DNA of 21,408 nucleotides from a virus: IMG/VR virus record IMGVR_UViG_3300033816_000950, positions 1-21,408 of that record, one strand, 5' to 3'. The notes beneath the pieces were generated by a model. The model saw only the letters and a program-made list of their open reading frames with translations. It did not search any database and was not told where the DNA came from. Below are positions 5,866 through 12,382 of the stretch, piece by piece (positions within the stretch are counted from its first letter, which is position 1; each line of letters starts with the position of its first letter). Both the position numbers and the translations under genes were made by a program.

Positions 5866-6359
5866 ACACTTTGATTTTTTAACATTGGTAAATTTACTGC
5901 TGCTTCTTGTAAACTTAAAAAGTTTTTAGGAAGTATACCTTCTGCTATAAAGATACTAATAATATCATCTTTTGTGACATTTAAATCTTTAAAAGTTAGA
6001 GTATTCTTAAACTTTTCATCAATTTCAGTATACTCTAAAAAAGCCTTTGTAAGATTACTTTTAGGAAACAATGTTTCAAAAAGTTTATTAGTGTACTCTA
6101 TTGTAAGTTTTTGTTTAAAAACATTAAGTACATTCTGAGCTCTTTTATAAACATTAATAATCCGTTGTTTCTTTTTACTACACATAGTAGCTAATTCTTT
6201 TTGTTCAAGTGCATCAAGACCATATAATGCTCTCTTGTACAAATAGTTTTGATAAGTTGAATACTTATCTTGTTCATATTGCATATAAGTTTTACTTGCA
6301 TGCAATTGATAATTTCTAACCTGTTGTTTTAACTTTTCCATTTTATACATTTTAATCAT
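5862..6359 (-). CDS. Helical unknown protein, first gene of the long operon (165 aa)
   Basis: The sequence is rich in Lys, Tyr, Gln and Leu and appears all-helical, with a probable coiled coil at residues 5-100. The C-terminal third (LTFKDLNVTKDDIISIFIAEGILP) looks like a small separate helical unit. Starts at Met1, Met4 and Met7 are all possible. The first is used here and lies immediately after the T-run of the terminator at 6361-6390, so the promoter would have to overlap that terminator or transcription must read through. Function unknown. Confidence 0.65.
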   Translation of the reverse strand: MIKMYKMEKLKQQVRNYQLHASKTYMQYEQDKYSTYQNYLYKRALYGLDALEQKELATMCSKKKQRIINVYKRAQNVLNVFKQKLTIEYTNKLFETLFPKSNLTKAFLEYTEIDEKFKNTLTFKDLNVTKDDIISIFIAEGILPKNFLSLQEAAVNLPMLKNQSV

Positions 6360-6360
6360 A

Positions 6361-6390
6361 AATAATAAAAGGGGACATTACTGCCCCCTT
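6361..6390 (-). terminator. Rho-independent terminator of the 159-aa gene
   Basis: On the minus strand GGGGGCA, loop GTAA and TGTCCCC form a 7-bp stem with one G-U pair, followed by TTTTATTATT. It lies 24 bases after the stop of the 159-aa gene. Confidence 0.85.
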
Positions 6391-6413
6391 CTACTTGCTT
6401 AACTAACTAAATA

Positions 6414-6893
6414 CTATCCACCAATTGAAAAATCATCAGATGGACGAGCATTTTCTATTGCTTTAGATTTACTTGCATTGTATGCAGCACGTAATTCTTC
6501 AGTATTGTTGTGTTTAATTAATGTATCAGATACATTTCCATCAAAACTAAACTTTGTTCTTCTATAGATAGGTAAACCATCTAATGTACATACAATACCT
6601 GTTTCACCAGCTACTTTAAGATCTCTTTCAGGAGTCTTATCATTGAATGGCTCCAATGATTCTTCTACAATAATTTTACCATCAAGTTGTTGACCTGCAA
6701 AGAATCCAGATTCTTTTAATTCAGCTAATGTACCAGGTACTAATGCAGATACTGGTTTTCTACGTAAGAAACCATTGTCATCAATCATTGTTCTTACTTG
6801 TTGAACACGGATATATCCGAATTCAGGATTGTTTGATACATTTACTACAGCTCCTGTAGTTTCATCAGCCAATACGATTACTTTAGAGTTCAT
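6414..6893 (-). CDS. Conserved crAss-like-type unknown protein (159 aa)
   Basis: The protein is beta-rich and polar (KVIVLADETTGAVVNVS at the start, FGYIRVQQVR near residue 25). A KESGFFAGQQLDGKIIVEESLEPF block lies in the middle and the acidic tail ends DDFSIGG. I remember similar proteins from Bacteroidota phages with the same two-arm layout, but no function. The OB-like strand pattern and the acidic flexible C-terminus would suit a single-stranded DNA-binding protein, which is a guess. It has its own terminator and an AT-rich leader. Confidence 0.65.
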   Translation of the reverse strand: MNSKVIVLADETTGAVVNVSNNPEFGYIRVQQVRTMIDDNGFLRRKPVSALVPGTLAELKESGFFAGQQLDGKIIVEESLEPFNDKTPERDLKVAGETGIVCTLDGLPIYRRTKFSFDGNVSDTLIKHNNTEELRAAYNASKSKAIENARPSDDFSIGG

Positions 6894-6976
6894 CTTTAAA
6901 AGTTTTAAAAAATTAATAAATAAATTGATTTGTGAGTAGATACTAAGTCCTTAATTACTCATTTTAAGGGTAGTTG

Positions 6977-6993
6977 TGTAGTTTAAAACTACA
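6977..6993. repeat. Perfect inverted repeat across the stop codon of the 93-aa gene
   Basis: The 17-bp block TGTAGTTTAAAACTACA has two perfect 8-bp arms around one central base. It contains the TAG of the 93-aa gene (6991-6989). On the minus strand no T-run follows, so it is not a convincing terminator. It may be an operator or protect the mRNA 3' end. Confidence 0.6.
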
Positions 6994-7270
6994 TATCCAA
7001 ATTGTCAGATAAATCAATGATATCATCAAATGGTTGATCATCTGATATAACATCATCTAAATCATAGTCATCCAAAGGAAGGAAGTCTAAGTCTATACAT
7101 TTTTCTCTGGTATTTTTCTCAACAGCAGAGCCAATAAAAGGATCCCTAATGTGTTCACCATAGTCAATTGACATGAGGTACTGGATATCTTCATCTGTAA
7201 GATCAAGGAATTCCTCGGTAGAGAGGTGAACTACTTTCCCGTTAGGGAGTTGATAAAACATTATCGGCAT
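6989..7270 (-). CDS. Small acidic conserved phage protein, unknown (93 aa)
   Basis: The N-terminal part, MFYQLPNGKVVHLSTEEFLDLTDEDIQYLMSIDYGEHI (residues 4-41 in pieces), matches a protein type I recall from Bacteroidota phages: a short hairpin, then a helix starting in LTDEDIQ. The C-terminal half is extremely acidic and lacks hydrophobic core (DDYDLDDVISDDQPFDDIIDLSD, 67-89). Acidic proteins of this size can mimic DNA or bind basic partners, but no role is known to me. Met4 at 7261 is an alternative start. The stop codon lies in the inverted repeat at 6977-6993. Confidence 0.7.
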   Translation of the reverse strand: MPIMFYQLPNGKVVHLSTEEFLDLTDEDIQYLMSIDYGEHIRDPFIGSAVEKNTREKCIDLDFLPLDDYDLDDVISDDQPFDDIIDLSDNLDM

Positions 7271-7333
7271 AAATAAATATGCAGATAAATATATAGCATT
7301 TATAAATACAATGATTGTTTAAACTAATAATAT

Positions 7334-7351
7334 TTAGCAATATATAGCTAA
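7334..7351 (-). promoter_or_regulatory. Possible promoter/operator with TTAGC...GCTAA arms
   Basis: The minus strand reads TTAGCTATATATTGCTAA, with 5-bp inverted arms. It lies just after the terminator at 7353-7380 and about 64 bases before the ATG at 7270. The core TTAGCTATATATT recurs at 8856-8868 in the same orientation before another leftward gene, which suggests a shared control element. Confidence 0.35.
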
Positions 7352-7352
7352 C

Positions 7353-7380
7353 AATGAAAAGGGGAGATTACTCTCCCCAT
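7353..7380 (-). terminator. Rho-independent terminator of the 139-aa gene operon
   Basis: The minus strand forms GGGGAGA, loop GTAA and TCTCCCC, a perfect 7-bp stem followed by TTTT. The GTAA loop and GGGG/CCCC base match the terminator at 6361-6390. Confidence 0.9.
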
Positions 7381-7420
7381 ATCATTTGGTCAGGAAAAGT
7401 ATATTCACAGAATACACTTC

Positions 7421-7840
7421 TTAAAACTCCTCAATAATTTCTAATTCATTAGCTCTTACATATGTAGTATCTTTCTTAACATTACCTTTATCATCAACAC
7501 CTGTATATTCTACATGATATTGTGAATACTCATGATAACCTCTGAAATCTTTAACAGTAACAATAATACAACCATCAGCATCAGCATACTTTTCTCTAGT
7601 AAGAGCTTTGTCCATACCATAACCAATAGTACTTATAGGCATTCTACATAGAGTACCATCAGGTATAGTATCAGGTAGTTTATTACCAAGCATAAGTTTA
7701 AAGAAATATTCTACTGTTTGTGAACTACCACAAATAATGGGAGTAAATAACTTGACAAACTCTTCTGCATTTGGATCTTTAATGATCTTGTTTAATGCTT
7801 TTGCTACATCAGTTTCATCATAATTTACAGATATCTTCAT
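7421..7840 (-). CDS. Unknown protein (139 aa)
   Basis: The N-terminal half is helical and mixed (VAKALNKIIKDPNAEEFVKLF, about 12-32). The C-terminal half looks like a small beta barrel (GTLCRMPISTIGYG, IIVTVKDFRGYHEYSQYHVEYTG, TYVRANELEIIEEF), similar in shape to SH3-like or KOW-like modules. It is the last gene of the four- or five-gene operon from 8808 and is followed by a clear terminator. No family recognised, function unknown. Confidence 0.65.
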   Translation of the reverse strand: MKISVNYDETDVAKALNKIIKDPNAEEFVKLFTPIICGSSQTVEYFFKLMLGNKLPDTIPDGTLCRMPISTIGYGMDKALTREKYADADGCIIVTVKDFRGYHEYSQYHVEYTGVDDKGNVKKDTTYVRANELEIIEEF

Positions 7841-7842
7841 AC

Positions 7843-8061
7843 TTAATCATTTATCCTTCTGAATTCTCTTATTTTATTTAAGAGATCTTCATTAAAGTGA
7901 GTAAAGAAATTCTTATCTAGTAATCTTGGTGTTAAAGGTCTGTATTCTTTAGGTAGAGCACCTGTTTTAAATCCAGTTGAAATAAGATTACCATCCATAT
8001 CTCTAATGTCTGCCTTGAGATTCATCCCAAGGACAGACTTTATTAAATATACATCACTCAT
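7843..8061 (-). CDS. Small unknown protein (72 aa)
   Basis: There are two short strands at the start (VYLIKSVLGMNLKADIRD, residues 4-21), a Gly/Pro-rich middle (KTGALPKEYRPLTPRLL) and a C-terminal basic helix (LLNKIREFRRIND). Its ATG overlaps the preceding stop by 4 bases and its stop lies 2 bases before the next ATG, so it belongs to the operon. Family not recognised. Confidence 0.6.
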   Translation of the reverse strand: MSDVYLIKSVLGMNLKADIRDMDGNLISTGFKTGALPKEYRPLTPRLLDKNFFTHFNEDLLNKIREFRRIND

Positions 8062-8387
8062 TTGTTTCCAAATAAATCATCAAAAGCAGTAAATAGTTTT
8101 CTTCTACTGATCTCTCTCTCCATAATTTTTTGATACAACATAACACCAAATACTACTTCATTAGTATGATTACATTCTTTGACTATATTTTCTAATCCTA
8201 AATGCATAGTCTCATTTTTTTCAAATGAAATTTTTGCTAGTTTTAATAGTTCTTCAGCTCTTTCATTTGTAATACCCAGTATTTCATGAATAAGCTCTTT
8301 TGAATCATCAATAATTAATAGTTTATACTGACTATCAGTATTATAACTTTGTTTCTTTTTCTTAAATAACTTTCCTAACCAGTTCAT
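8058..8387 (-). CDS. Unknown helical protein (109 aa)
   Basis: The protein begins with a basic, possibly membrane-touching stretch (MNWLGKLFKKKKQS), then a strand LLIIDD (23-28), and then an all-helical domain with the pattern IHEILGITNERAEELLKLA (33-51) and VVFGVMLYQKIMEREISRRKLF. The amphipathic start could anchor it to the inner membrane. It overlaps the next gene by 4 bases. No family recognised. Confidence 0.6.
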   Translation of the reverse strand: MNWLGKLFKKKKQSYNTDSQYKLLIIDDSKELIHEILGITNERAEELLKLAKISFEKNETMHLGLENIVKECNHTNEVVFGVMLYQKIMEREISRRKLFTAFDDLFGNK

Positions 8388-8402
8388 AATTTACAATTTT
8401 AA

Positions 8403-8690
8403 TTAATAAGCTTCTTCTTCTGTACCAAGACGGATCCAATCACCATCACCAAGTATCCATGATTCACCTACAAATCCATCAGGTTTTAACACATACATTG
8501 TGTTTGTAAATTCAATAACAATATGCTTGTCTTTTCTTTTTGTTATCTCTACAACAGGTTCTTTCTGCATAGAAATAACATTTCTAACAAACTTCTTTTC
8601 TTCTTTAGACAAAAAATCAGGAAGATCTTGAGTATTTCCTGATACACTTACAAACATATTGAACATCAATAAACTAAATATTTTTTTCAT
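8403..8690 (-). CDS. Secreted or periplasmic unknown protein (95 aa)
   Basis: The N-terminus is a probable signal peptide (MKKIFSLLMFNMFVSVSGNTQ), with cleavage possible after SGN or TQ. The mature part of about 75 residues has a helix (SKEEKKFVRNVISMQ) and then a small beta meander (HIVIEFTNTMYVLKPDGFV, then WILGDGDWIRLG). With the lipoprotein at 2363-2815 it is one of two envelope-targeted products on this arm. Function unknown. Confidence 0.65.
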   Translation of the reverse strand: MKKIFSLLMFNMFVSVSGNTQDLPDFLSKEEKKFVRNVISMQKEPVVEITKRKDKHIVIEFTNTMYVLKPDGFVGESWILGDGDWIRLGTEEEAY

Positions 8691-8733
8691 AACTATACAA
8701 TTTTAAAGTAATTCATCAATTAGTACTTTATAC

Positions 8734-8808
8734 TTATTTTTTACTATTTAATTTATACTGTGACCATACCAATAACATGGATAAGATCATTACTACGATT
8801 ATATTCAT
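8734..8808 (-). CDS. Possible 24-aa membrane micro-protein
   Basis: An ATG at 8808 opens a 24-codon frame: MNIIVVMILSMLLVWSQYKL then a basic NSKK end. Fourteen of the first fifteen residues are hydrophobic or Ser, and the tail is positive, which is ideal for a single-span membrane peptide. An AT-rich leader and a candidate promoter/operator (8841-8868) lie upstream. It would be the first gene of the operon that includes the secreted 95-aa protein. Only the composition and the position support it. Confidence 0.5.
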   Translation of the reverse strand: MNIIVVMILSMLLVWSQYKLNSKK

Positions 8809-8840
8809 TTTTAAAAAATTTAAAAAATTTAAAATAAATA

Positions 8841-8868
8841 GTTATCTGATAACAAGAATATATAGCTA
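8841..8868 (-). promoter_or_regulatory. Candidate promoter and operator for the 8808-7421 operon
   Basis: The minus strand carries TTAGCTATATATT (8868-8856), shared with 7351-7339. Four bases further on, GTTATC-A-GATAAC (8853-8841) is a perfect 6-bp inverted repeat. The order, a shared AT-rich box followed by a palindrome near the expected transcript start, is what a repressed promoter would show. No protein binding is established. Confidence 0.4.
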
Positions 8869-8872
8869 AAGT

Positions 8873-9107
8873 CAAATGCAAATACAAAATCAAAGACCTT
8901 CTCTTCTACAAAGGCAAATACAAATACTAAGTCTCATTGTTGTTAGCCAATTGCATATCTATAATGCAGTAACCTGTCTAACTATGAGTTCTATCTCAGT
9001 TTTTATAGTTTGAAGAGAAGCGGTTTGGGTTATGTATTAAAAGTACATTCCATAATGTTATAATGGTTATCAACCATTTCTTTAGTTCTGGATTCTTGTT
9101 ACCAGAT
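8873..9107. other. Gene-free region with direct and inverted repeats
   Basis: No ORF above 15 codons is convincing. It holds a 15-bp direct repeat with one mismatch (8873-8887 and 8909-8923) and a 9-bp inverted repeat CTTCTCTTC/GAAGAGAAG (8898-8906 and 9012-9020). Small hairpins lie between them, including TGCAT/ATGCA at 8952-8968. The inverted repeat could close an RNA domain of about 120 nt on either strand. Confidence 0.45.
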
Positions 9108-9148
9108 ATAAAGAGTAGAGGAATCAGCTTGTGCTTATCCTCTACTCA
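9108..9148 (-). terminator. Hairpin terminator of the 303-aa gene
   Basis: The minus strand forms GAGTAGAGGA and TCCTCTACTC, a perfect 10-bp stem with a 15-nt loop that can itself pair AGC with GCT. It lies 13 bases after the stop codon at 9162. Only a short T-run (TTTATAT) follows. Confidence 0.7.
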
Positions 9149-9161
9149 CCTAATCAGTTCA

Positions 9162-10073
9162 CTATTTTTCAGGTGTAATGAACATGTCAATTACATGCTG
9201 AAATCTAGGATCAACACTAATTCTTAGTGCTGCAGCTTCTTTAATCTTCAACTCACGTTGACTATTAAATTCCATAGTAAGTCTCAGTATCTCACCTTGA
9301 TATGCTTCATACTCAGCTTTGTACTGTTCCATTAACTCTTTCTCAAGTTTTAAGAACTCAGCTGCTTTATCTGCATTCACTTTCTGAACACGTGCATTCT
9401 CATCACTTACAAGGTTCTTTACCTTTGCTTTGTAATAATTTACACGTTGCTCATACTTACGGTGCTCATCTGCAATACTTTCATGAATACCCAATAACCC
9501 TGCAGATACATGGTGTTTGGTAATTTTAACAGGAGATTTCTTTCCTGCTTCAACCTCAAACCATTCAATGCTAGGAATGTTAGGTAATTCCTTTCTCAAT
9601 TGAGTAAGTTTACCATTCTTATGAATGAACTGACCCAAATGAGAAGCCATTGCTTCTGCTTGTAAATACTCAGAATACTCAGAATCTTTTAACTGAGCCC
9701 AACCCCATGACTCTGATATATCATGAAGAATATCATAATCTGGTACTGTTGGTCTCTCAGGTGCAATAAGATGAGAGAAATCAGGTCTTGTATCCCTAAT
9801 TCTCTCTATTTCATTATCCTTACCCTTGATAGCTTCCATAAGAAAAGCTTGACATGCATGCAAGTCACCCTTATTCTTAAGTTTTTCAAGTATATCACCA
9901 GGTACAGGAATACCTTCTTGTGTTTGATAAACTTGTCCACCAATATTAATGGATCTACTACAGTTATTGTAAGAGTCTAACTCTCTTTGGATTTCTTGTG
10001 CATTTTGATTACACAAATTACTAATTGATTGTGCTTGACTCATTGACAATCCTTTGCTTGCTAAGTTTCTCAT
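9162..10073 (-). CDS. Conserved crAss-like-type unknown protein with coiled coil (303 aa)
   Basis: The start MRNLASKGLSMSQAQSISNLCNQNAQEI and the LHACQAFLMEAIKGKDNEI block (72-90) match a protein I remember from crAss-like genomes, annotated only as conserved. Residues 195-290 are a long charged helix or coiled coil (YEQRVNYYKAKVKNLV onwards). The middle is mixed and carries several Trp residues. No enzymatic motif is visible. The gene is monocistronic, with its own terminator, and stands alone between two gene-free regions, so strong separate regulation is likely. A scaffold or partner-binding role is possible. Confidence 0.75.
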   Translation of the reverse strand: MRNLASKGLSMSQAQSISNLCNQNAQEIQRELDSYNNCSRSINIGGQVYQTQEGIPVPGDILEKLKNKGDLHACQAFLMEAIKGKDNEIERIRDTRPDFSHLIAPERPTVPDYDILHDISESWGWAQLKDSEYSEYLQAEAMASHLGQFIHKNGKLTQLRKELPNIPSIEWFEVEAGKKSPVKITKHHVSAGLLGIHESIADEHRKYEQRVNYYKAKVKNLVSDENARVQKVNADKAAEFLKLEKELMEQYKAEYEAYQGEILRLTMEFNSQRELKIKEAAALRISVDPRFQHVIDMFITPEK

Positions 10074-10127
10074 AATTTTCTTTTTTTAGAGATGAATAAA
10101 TAAATAATTAAGTTTCTTTTTAAGTTT

Positions 10128-10160
10128 AAAATGGAGCTTTACTGTCATTCACAGCTCCGG
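10128..10160 (-). terminator. Weak hairpin after the 264-aa gene
   Basis: The minus strand pairs GGAGCT with AGCTCC across a 14-nt loop, or alternatively CTGT with ACAG inside it, and is followed by ATTTT. It lies 15 bases after the stop at 10174. Confidence 0.45.
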
Positions 10161-10173
10161 ACAGACCTTTTTA

Positions 10174-10968
10174 TTAGGAATTTTCTTCTACACAGATATT
10201 ATCTTTGGCATACTCATACTCTTCCATAACAGAGTTGAAATGATAACTCTTACCAAACTCAGTTTTACGGTTATTATACCAGTAATACTTTATCTTAAGA
10301 ATTTCATCCAATGTTTCTAGATAATATTTTGTAGTATCATTTAGACCATCTATCTTAAGATATAGCTTACCTACTCCATAACGAGTTCTATCTTGAGTAA
10401 TATCTACTTCATATCCATAGGATAATGCTGTTGTGATATCTTTCTCAAATAAATAGAGATACTTTTGATATTCCTTATTGTAGTTTTTAATTAAGTCATA
10501 GAACATTCTATAATTATAATCATCTACCATAGGACCAACTAAACTATTATATTCAGTAAATAAGTCGGAGAATTGAGTATAAACACTTTTTAACCAATGT
10601 GGATTCTCTACTAGAAAGAAGTATTTTACTGTCTCCATGTAGCTAGATCCATCATAATCATAATGATGCTCATCAACAGTATATACACCAAGAGTAAGTC
10701 TAACTACAGTTTCATTCCACTTATCTGATTTGATAGTTATTTCATCTGAGTATTTAATATCATGATCAGGATATGCAAGTATTACTGCTCTTCTATCTTC
10801 AATCTTTTGCCACTCTTCACTACCTGGTCTATACTCATTACGGCATGATCTATCAATATTGTCCTTTTCATAATGTTGTTGAATAATCTCCCTAATGTTT
10901 CTAGGTTGTGTTTTGCTGATAATATTATGTAATACAGCAATGTCTTTAAGTTGAATTTTACGATCCAT
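10174..10968 (-). CDS. Unknown protein rich in Tyr and acidic residues (264 aa)
   Basis: From the ATG at 10968 the protein begins MDRKIQLKDIAVLHNIISKTQ. I prefer this start over the ATG 33 codons upstream at 11067. The leader just before 10968 has the AT-rich form seen before other genes here, sharing AGAAACTTAATTA with the leader of the 303-aa gene, whereas the extra 33 codons look unlike a protein start. The product is mixed alpha/beta with many Tyr and Asp and a central beta part (VVRLTLGVYTVDEHHYDYDG). No catalytic motif is seen and the family is not recognised. Confidence 0.7.
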   Translation of the reverse strand: MDRKIQLKDIAVLHNIISKTQPRNIREIIQQHYEKDNIDRSCRNEYRPGSEEWQKIEDRRAVILAYPDHDIKYSDEITIKSDKWNETVVRLTLGVYTVDEHHYDYDGSSYMETVKYFFLVENPHWLKSVYTQFSDLFTEYNSLVGPMVDDYNYRMFYDLIKNYNKEYQKYLYLFEKDITTALSYGYEVDITQDRTRYGVGKLYLKIDGLNDTTKYYLETLDEILKIKYYWYNNRKTEFGKSYHFNSVMEEYEYAKDNICVEENS

Positions 10969-11257
10969 TTTTAAGTTTATTTTTAAGTTATTAATTAAGT
11001 TTCTATAAGTTAAATACCCTCTGCACTCAGTTACTGTTTTAGACTTATTGATATGGCAACATTTCAATAACTGCTCACCCTTGGGAAGTGAGAATGGTGC
11101 ATTAATAACTACAGTATAAAGTCATAAAATCCCCAGGTATAAATACCGTAGATTCCAAATGCCTAACTCCTGTAGATGTGGCTCATTATGCTTTCATGAG
11201 TTGTTCCACGTTACGTTTGATAAATAAGCAGTTTTAATTCATGCTCAGGAAAGGTCA
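10969..11257. other. Gene-free leader region with hairpins
   Basis: About 290 bases separate the 264-aa gene from the 78-aa gene. On the minus strand it contains CTCACTT/GGGTGAG around a CCCAA loop (11076-11094, 7-bp with G-U pairs), GGTA/TACC with a 4-nt loop near 11138-11149, and CTACAG/CTGTAG arms that could close a domain of about 65 nt (11113-11178). It may be an untranslated leader or a small RNA. No good ORF is seen. Confidence 0.35.
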
Positions 11258-11494
11258 TTAGTATAAATGATCAAAATCCGGCTTCCTACTGTAGGAAACT
11301 TCATATTTATATTGATCTAATAACCATAGTTTATTATCTAATGATAGAGATAGTAATTCCATCTCTTGTTTTTTAGTTAATGTCTCTTTGTAGAATTTAT
11401 TAGCATATTGTACTAAGTCTTTGTTTACTTTAGTTTCAATTGCATGTTGAGTTTCTACATACTCTCTGTTCTGAATCATACCTGTTGTATTCAT
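11258..11494 (-). CDS. Small helical unknown protein (78 aa)
   Basis: The sequence is mostly helical and polar: NREYVETQHAIETKVNKDLVQYA (8-30), a second helix TKKQEMELLSLSLDNKLWLLDQYK (40-63) and a Tyr-rich end. No motif is recognised. It begins 25 bases after the stop of the 55-aa gene with an AT-rich leader and is the last gene of a group of three small genes. Met6 is an alternative start. Confidence 0.6.
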   Translation of the reverse strand: MNTTGMIQNREYVETQHAIETKVNKDLVQYANKFYKETLTKKQEMELLSLSLDNKLWLLDQYKYEVSYSRKPDFDHLY

Positions 11495-11519
11495 ATTATT
11501 TATTTAATTAGTTACTAAA

Positions 11520-11687
11520 TCAAGGAGCAAGACTATAATCCTGCTCCATTACTACTACCAATCCTACTGCAGGATGTTGGTATTCATGTATTACTTTATA
11601 ACCTTCTTTACACTTCATGTGTATAAGGTCCTTAATTTCCATGCCCATAGACATGGCTTGATCTTCAGTGATTGTAAAATTTGCCAT
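11520..11687 (-). CDS. Small unknown protein (55 aa)
   Basis: The frame from ATG 11687 to TGA at 11522-11520 encodes 55 residues: MANFTITEDQAMSMGMEIKD, then a CKEGYKVIHEYQHPAVGLVVVM core with two likely strands, and a short acidic end. It sits between two genes with gaps of 11 and 25 bases, in the same direction, which fits an operon. The coding-like amino-acid mix and lack of low complexity support it. Family not recognised. Confidence 0.65.
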   Translation of the reverse strand: MANFTITEDQAMSMGMEIKDLIHMKCKEGYKVIHEYQHPAVGLVVVMEQDYSLAP

Positions 11688-11698
11688 TGGTTAAATAT

Positions 11699-11980
11699 TT
11701 ATAGGTTATCTACATTAATTAATGAATCTAATTGAGTATAAGTACCACCATATACTCTATGGCTTGATACATTCTCAATCCAAATAGAATCTTCACTTAC
11801 TTCTAAGTAGTATTCAATGTCAATGTTACCACCAACATCTGTCCAGTCTTTTGACACATTTTCCGGAGTCTTTGTTACTGAACTTGTATAAGTATAACCA
11901 AGTATAACTTGTATTACACAAAAGGATAAAGCACCTACTATAATGCCTATCACAAAAGAATCATAAATCCTTGTTTTCAT
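11699..11980 (-). CDS. Single-pass membrane-anchored unknown protein (93 aa)
   Basis: An N-terminal hydrophobic segment (FVIGIIVGALSFCVIQVILGYTY, residues 9-31 in pieces) follows a basic MKTR start, giving an anchor with the rest probably outside. The C-terminal domain is small and beta-rich (IEYYLEVSEDSIWIENVSSHRVYGGTY, 55-81), with the DSIWIEN turn that I recall from other Bacteroidota phage membrane proteins. Its ATG has a 19-bp AT-rich leader. The 300-base AT-rich region upstream ends in the TACAACCC motif at 12281-12295, which may drive it. Confidence 0.65.
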   Translation of the reverse strand: MKTRIYDSFVIGIIVGALSFCVIQVILGYTYTSSVTKTPENVSKDWTDVGGNIDIEYYLEVSEDSIWIENVSSHRVYGGTYTQLDSLINVDNL

Positions 11981-12219
11981 ATATGTTTATTTAAATAGTT
12001 AGCTATATAAAATATTATATAAGTATATAATATAATAGATATAAAGTATAGTATAGAGTTTGAGTAAAGTATAGTGAGTAGTTTGATAGTAAATAAAAGA
12101 TTTACACACAAACATATTCAAAATATATTTACTAATTAACTCATAGTATCTTTAGTATCTTAAGTAGAAGGATATTATCTATAATAATAAACTTATTCGT
12201 ATGTATTATTAAATATCTC
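11981..12219. other. Very AT-rich gene-free region with repeats
   Basis: Almost entirely A and T with TAAGTATATAA repeated at 12020-12030 and 12221-12231, AAGTATAG repeated near 12044 and 12066, and AGTATCTT twice near 12147-12160. Such a stretch melts easily and could be an origin, a promoter zone or a spacer. No protein-coding frame of note is present. Confidence 0.5.
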
Positions 12220-12270
12220 TTAAGTATATAAAAGATATAATATAATAATATAAGATAATAACACAAACAT
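12220..12270 (-). CDS. Possible 16-aa hydrophobic micro-ORF
   Basis: ATG at 12270, 10 bases after the shared motif at 12281-12295, opens a 16-codon frame of only hydrophobic, Ser, Thr and Tyr residues (MFVLLSYIIILYLLYT). The motif-to-ATG spacing is like those of the 113-aa and 23-aa units. AT-rich sequence alone would produce such a peptide, so support is weak. Confidence 0.25.
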   Translation of the reverse strand: MFVLLSYIIILYLLYT

Positions 12271-12280
12271 CTGTTAAGCC

Positions 12281-12295
12281 AAGTGGCGGGTTGTA
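12281..12295 (-). promoter_or_regulatory. Shared upstream motif, copy 5 (TACAACCCGCCACTT)
   Basis: Most divergent of five copies of the TACAACCCTNNACTT consensus, keeping TACAACCC and ACTT. It follows a poly-T tract directly downstream of the terminator at 12303-12358 and heads the AT-rich region and possibly the 93-aa gene. Confidence 0.65.
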
Positions 12296-12302
12296 AAAAA
12301 AA

Positions 12303-12358
12303 AGGAAAAATAAAGTAAATGATAAAGGAATTCTACATTTGTAAAACTCCTTTATCAT
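12303..12358 (-). terminator. Strong terminator of the 171-aa gene
   Basis: The minus strand forms TGATAAAGGA and TCCTTTATCA, a perfect 10-bp stem continued through TTTTAC/GTAGAA to an AAAT loop, about 17 bp in all with G-U pairs. TTTACTTTATTT follows. Confidence 0.85.
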
Positions 12359-12382
12359 CACTTGCTACATCAGCAACGGAAG

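Noticed and set aside
6977-6993. Terminator at the end of the 93-aa gene
   Set aside because: The stem is a short AT-rich palindrome over the stop codon and is not followed by a T-run on the minus strand. Listed as an inverted repeat only.
8873-8923. CRISPR-like repeat
   Set aside because: Only two copies of a 15-bp unit with a mismatch and no spacer regularity.
9302-9980. Plus-strand ORFs of 73 and 85 codons
   Set aside because: Both lie antisense to the 303-aa gene, which has a convincing protein, start and terminator. Their His/Leu-rich make-up is not protein-like.
11100-11257. Possible tRNA in the gene-free leader
   Set aside because: I found no T-arm GTTC-A/G-A-type sequence at the correct distance from an anticodon arm and no 7-bp acceptor pairing on either strand.
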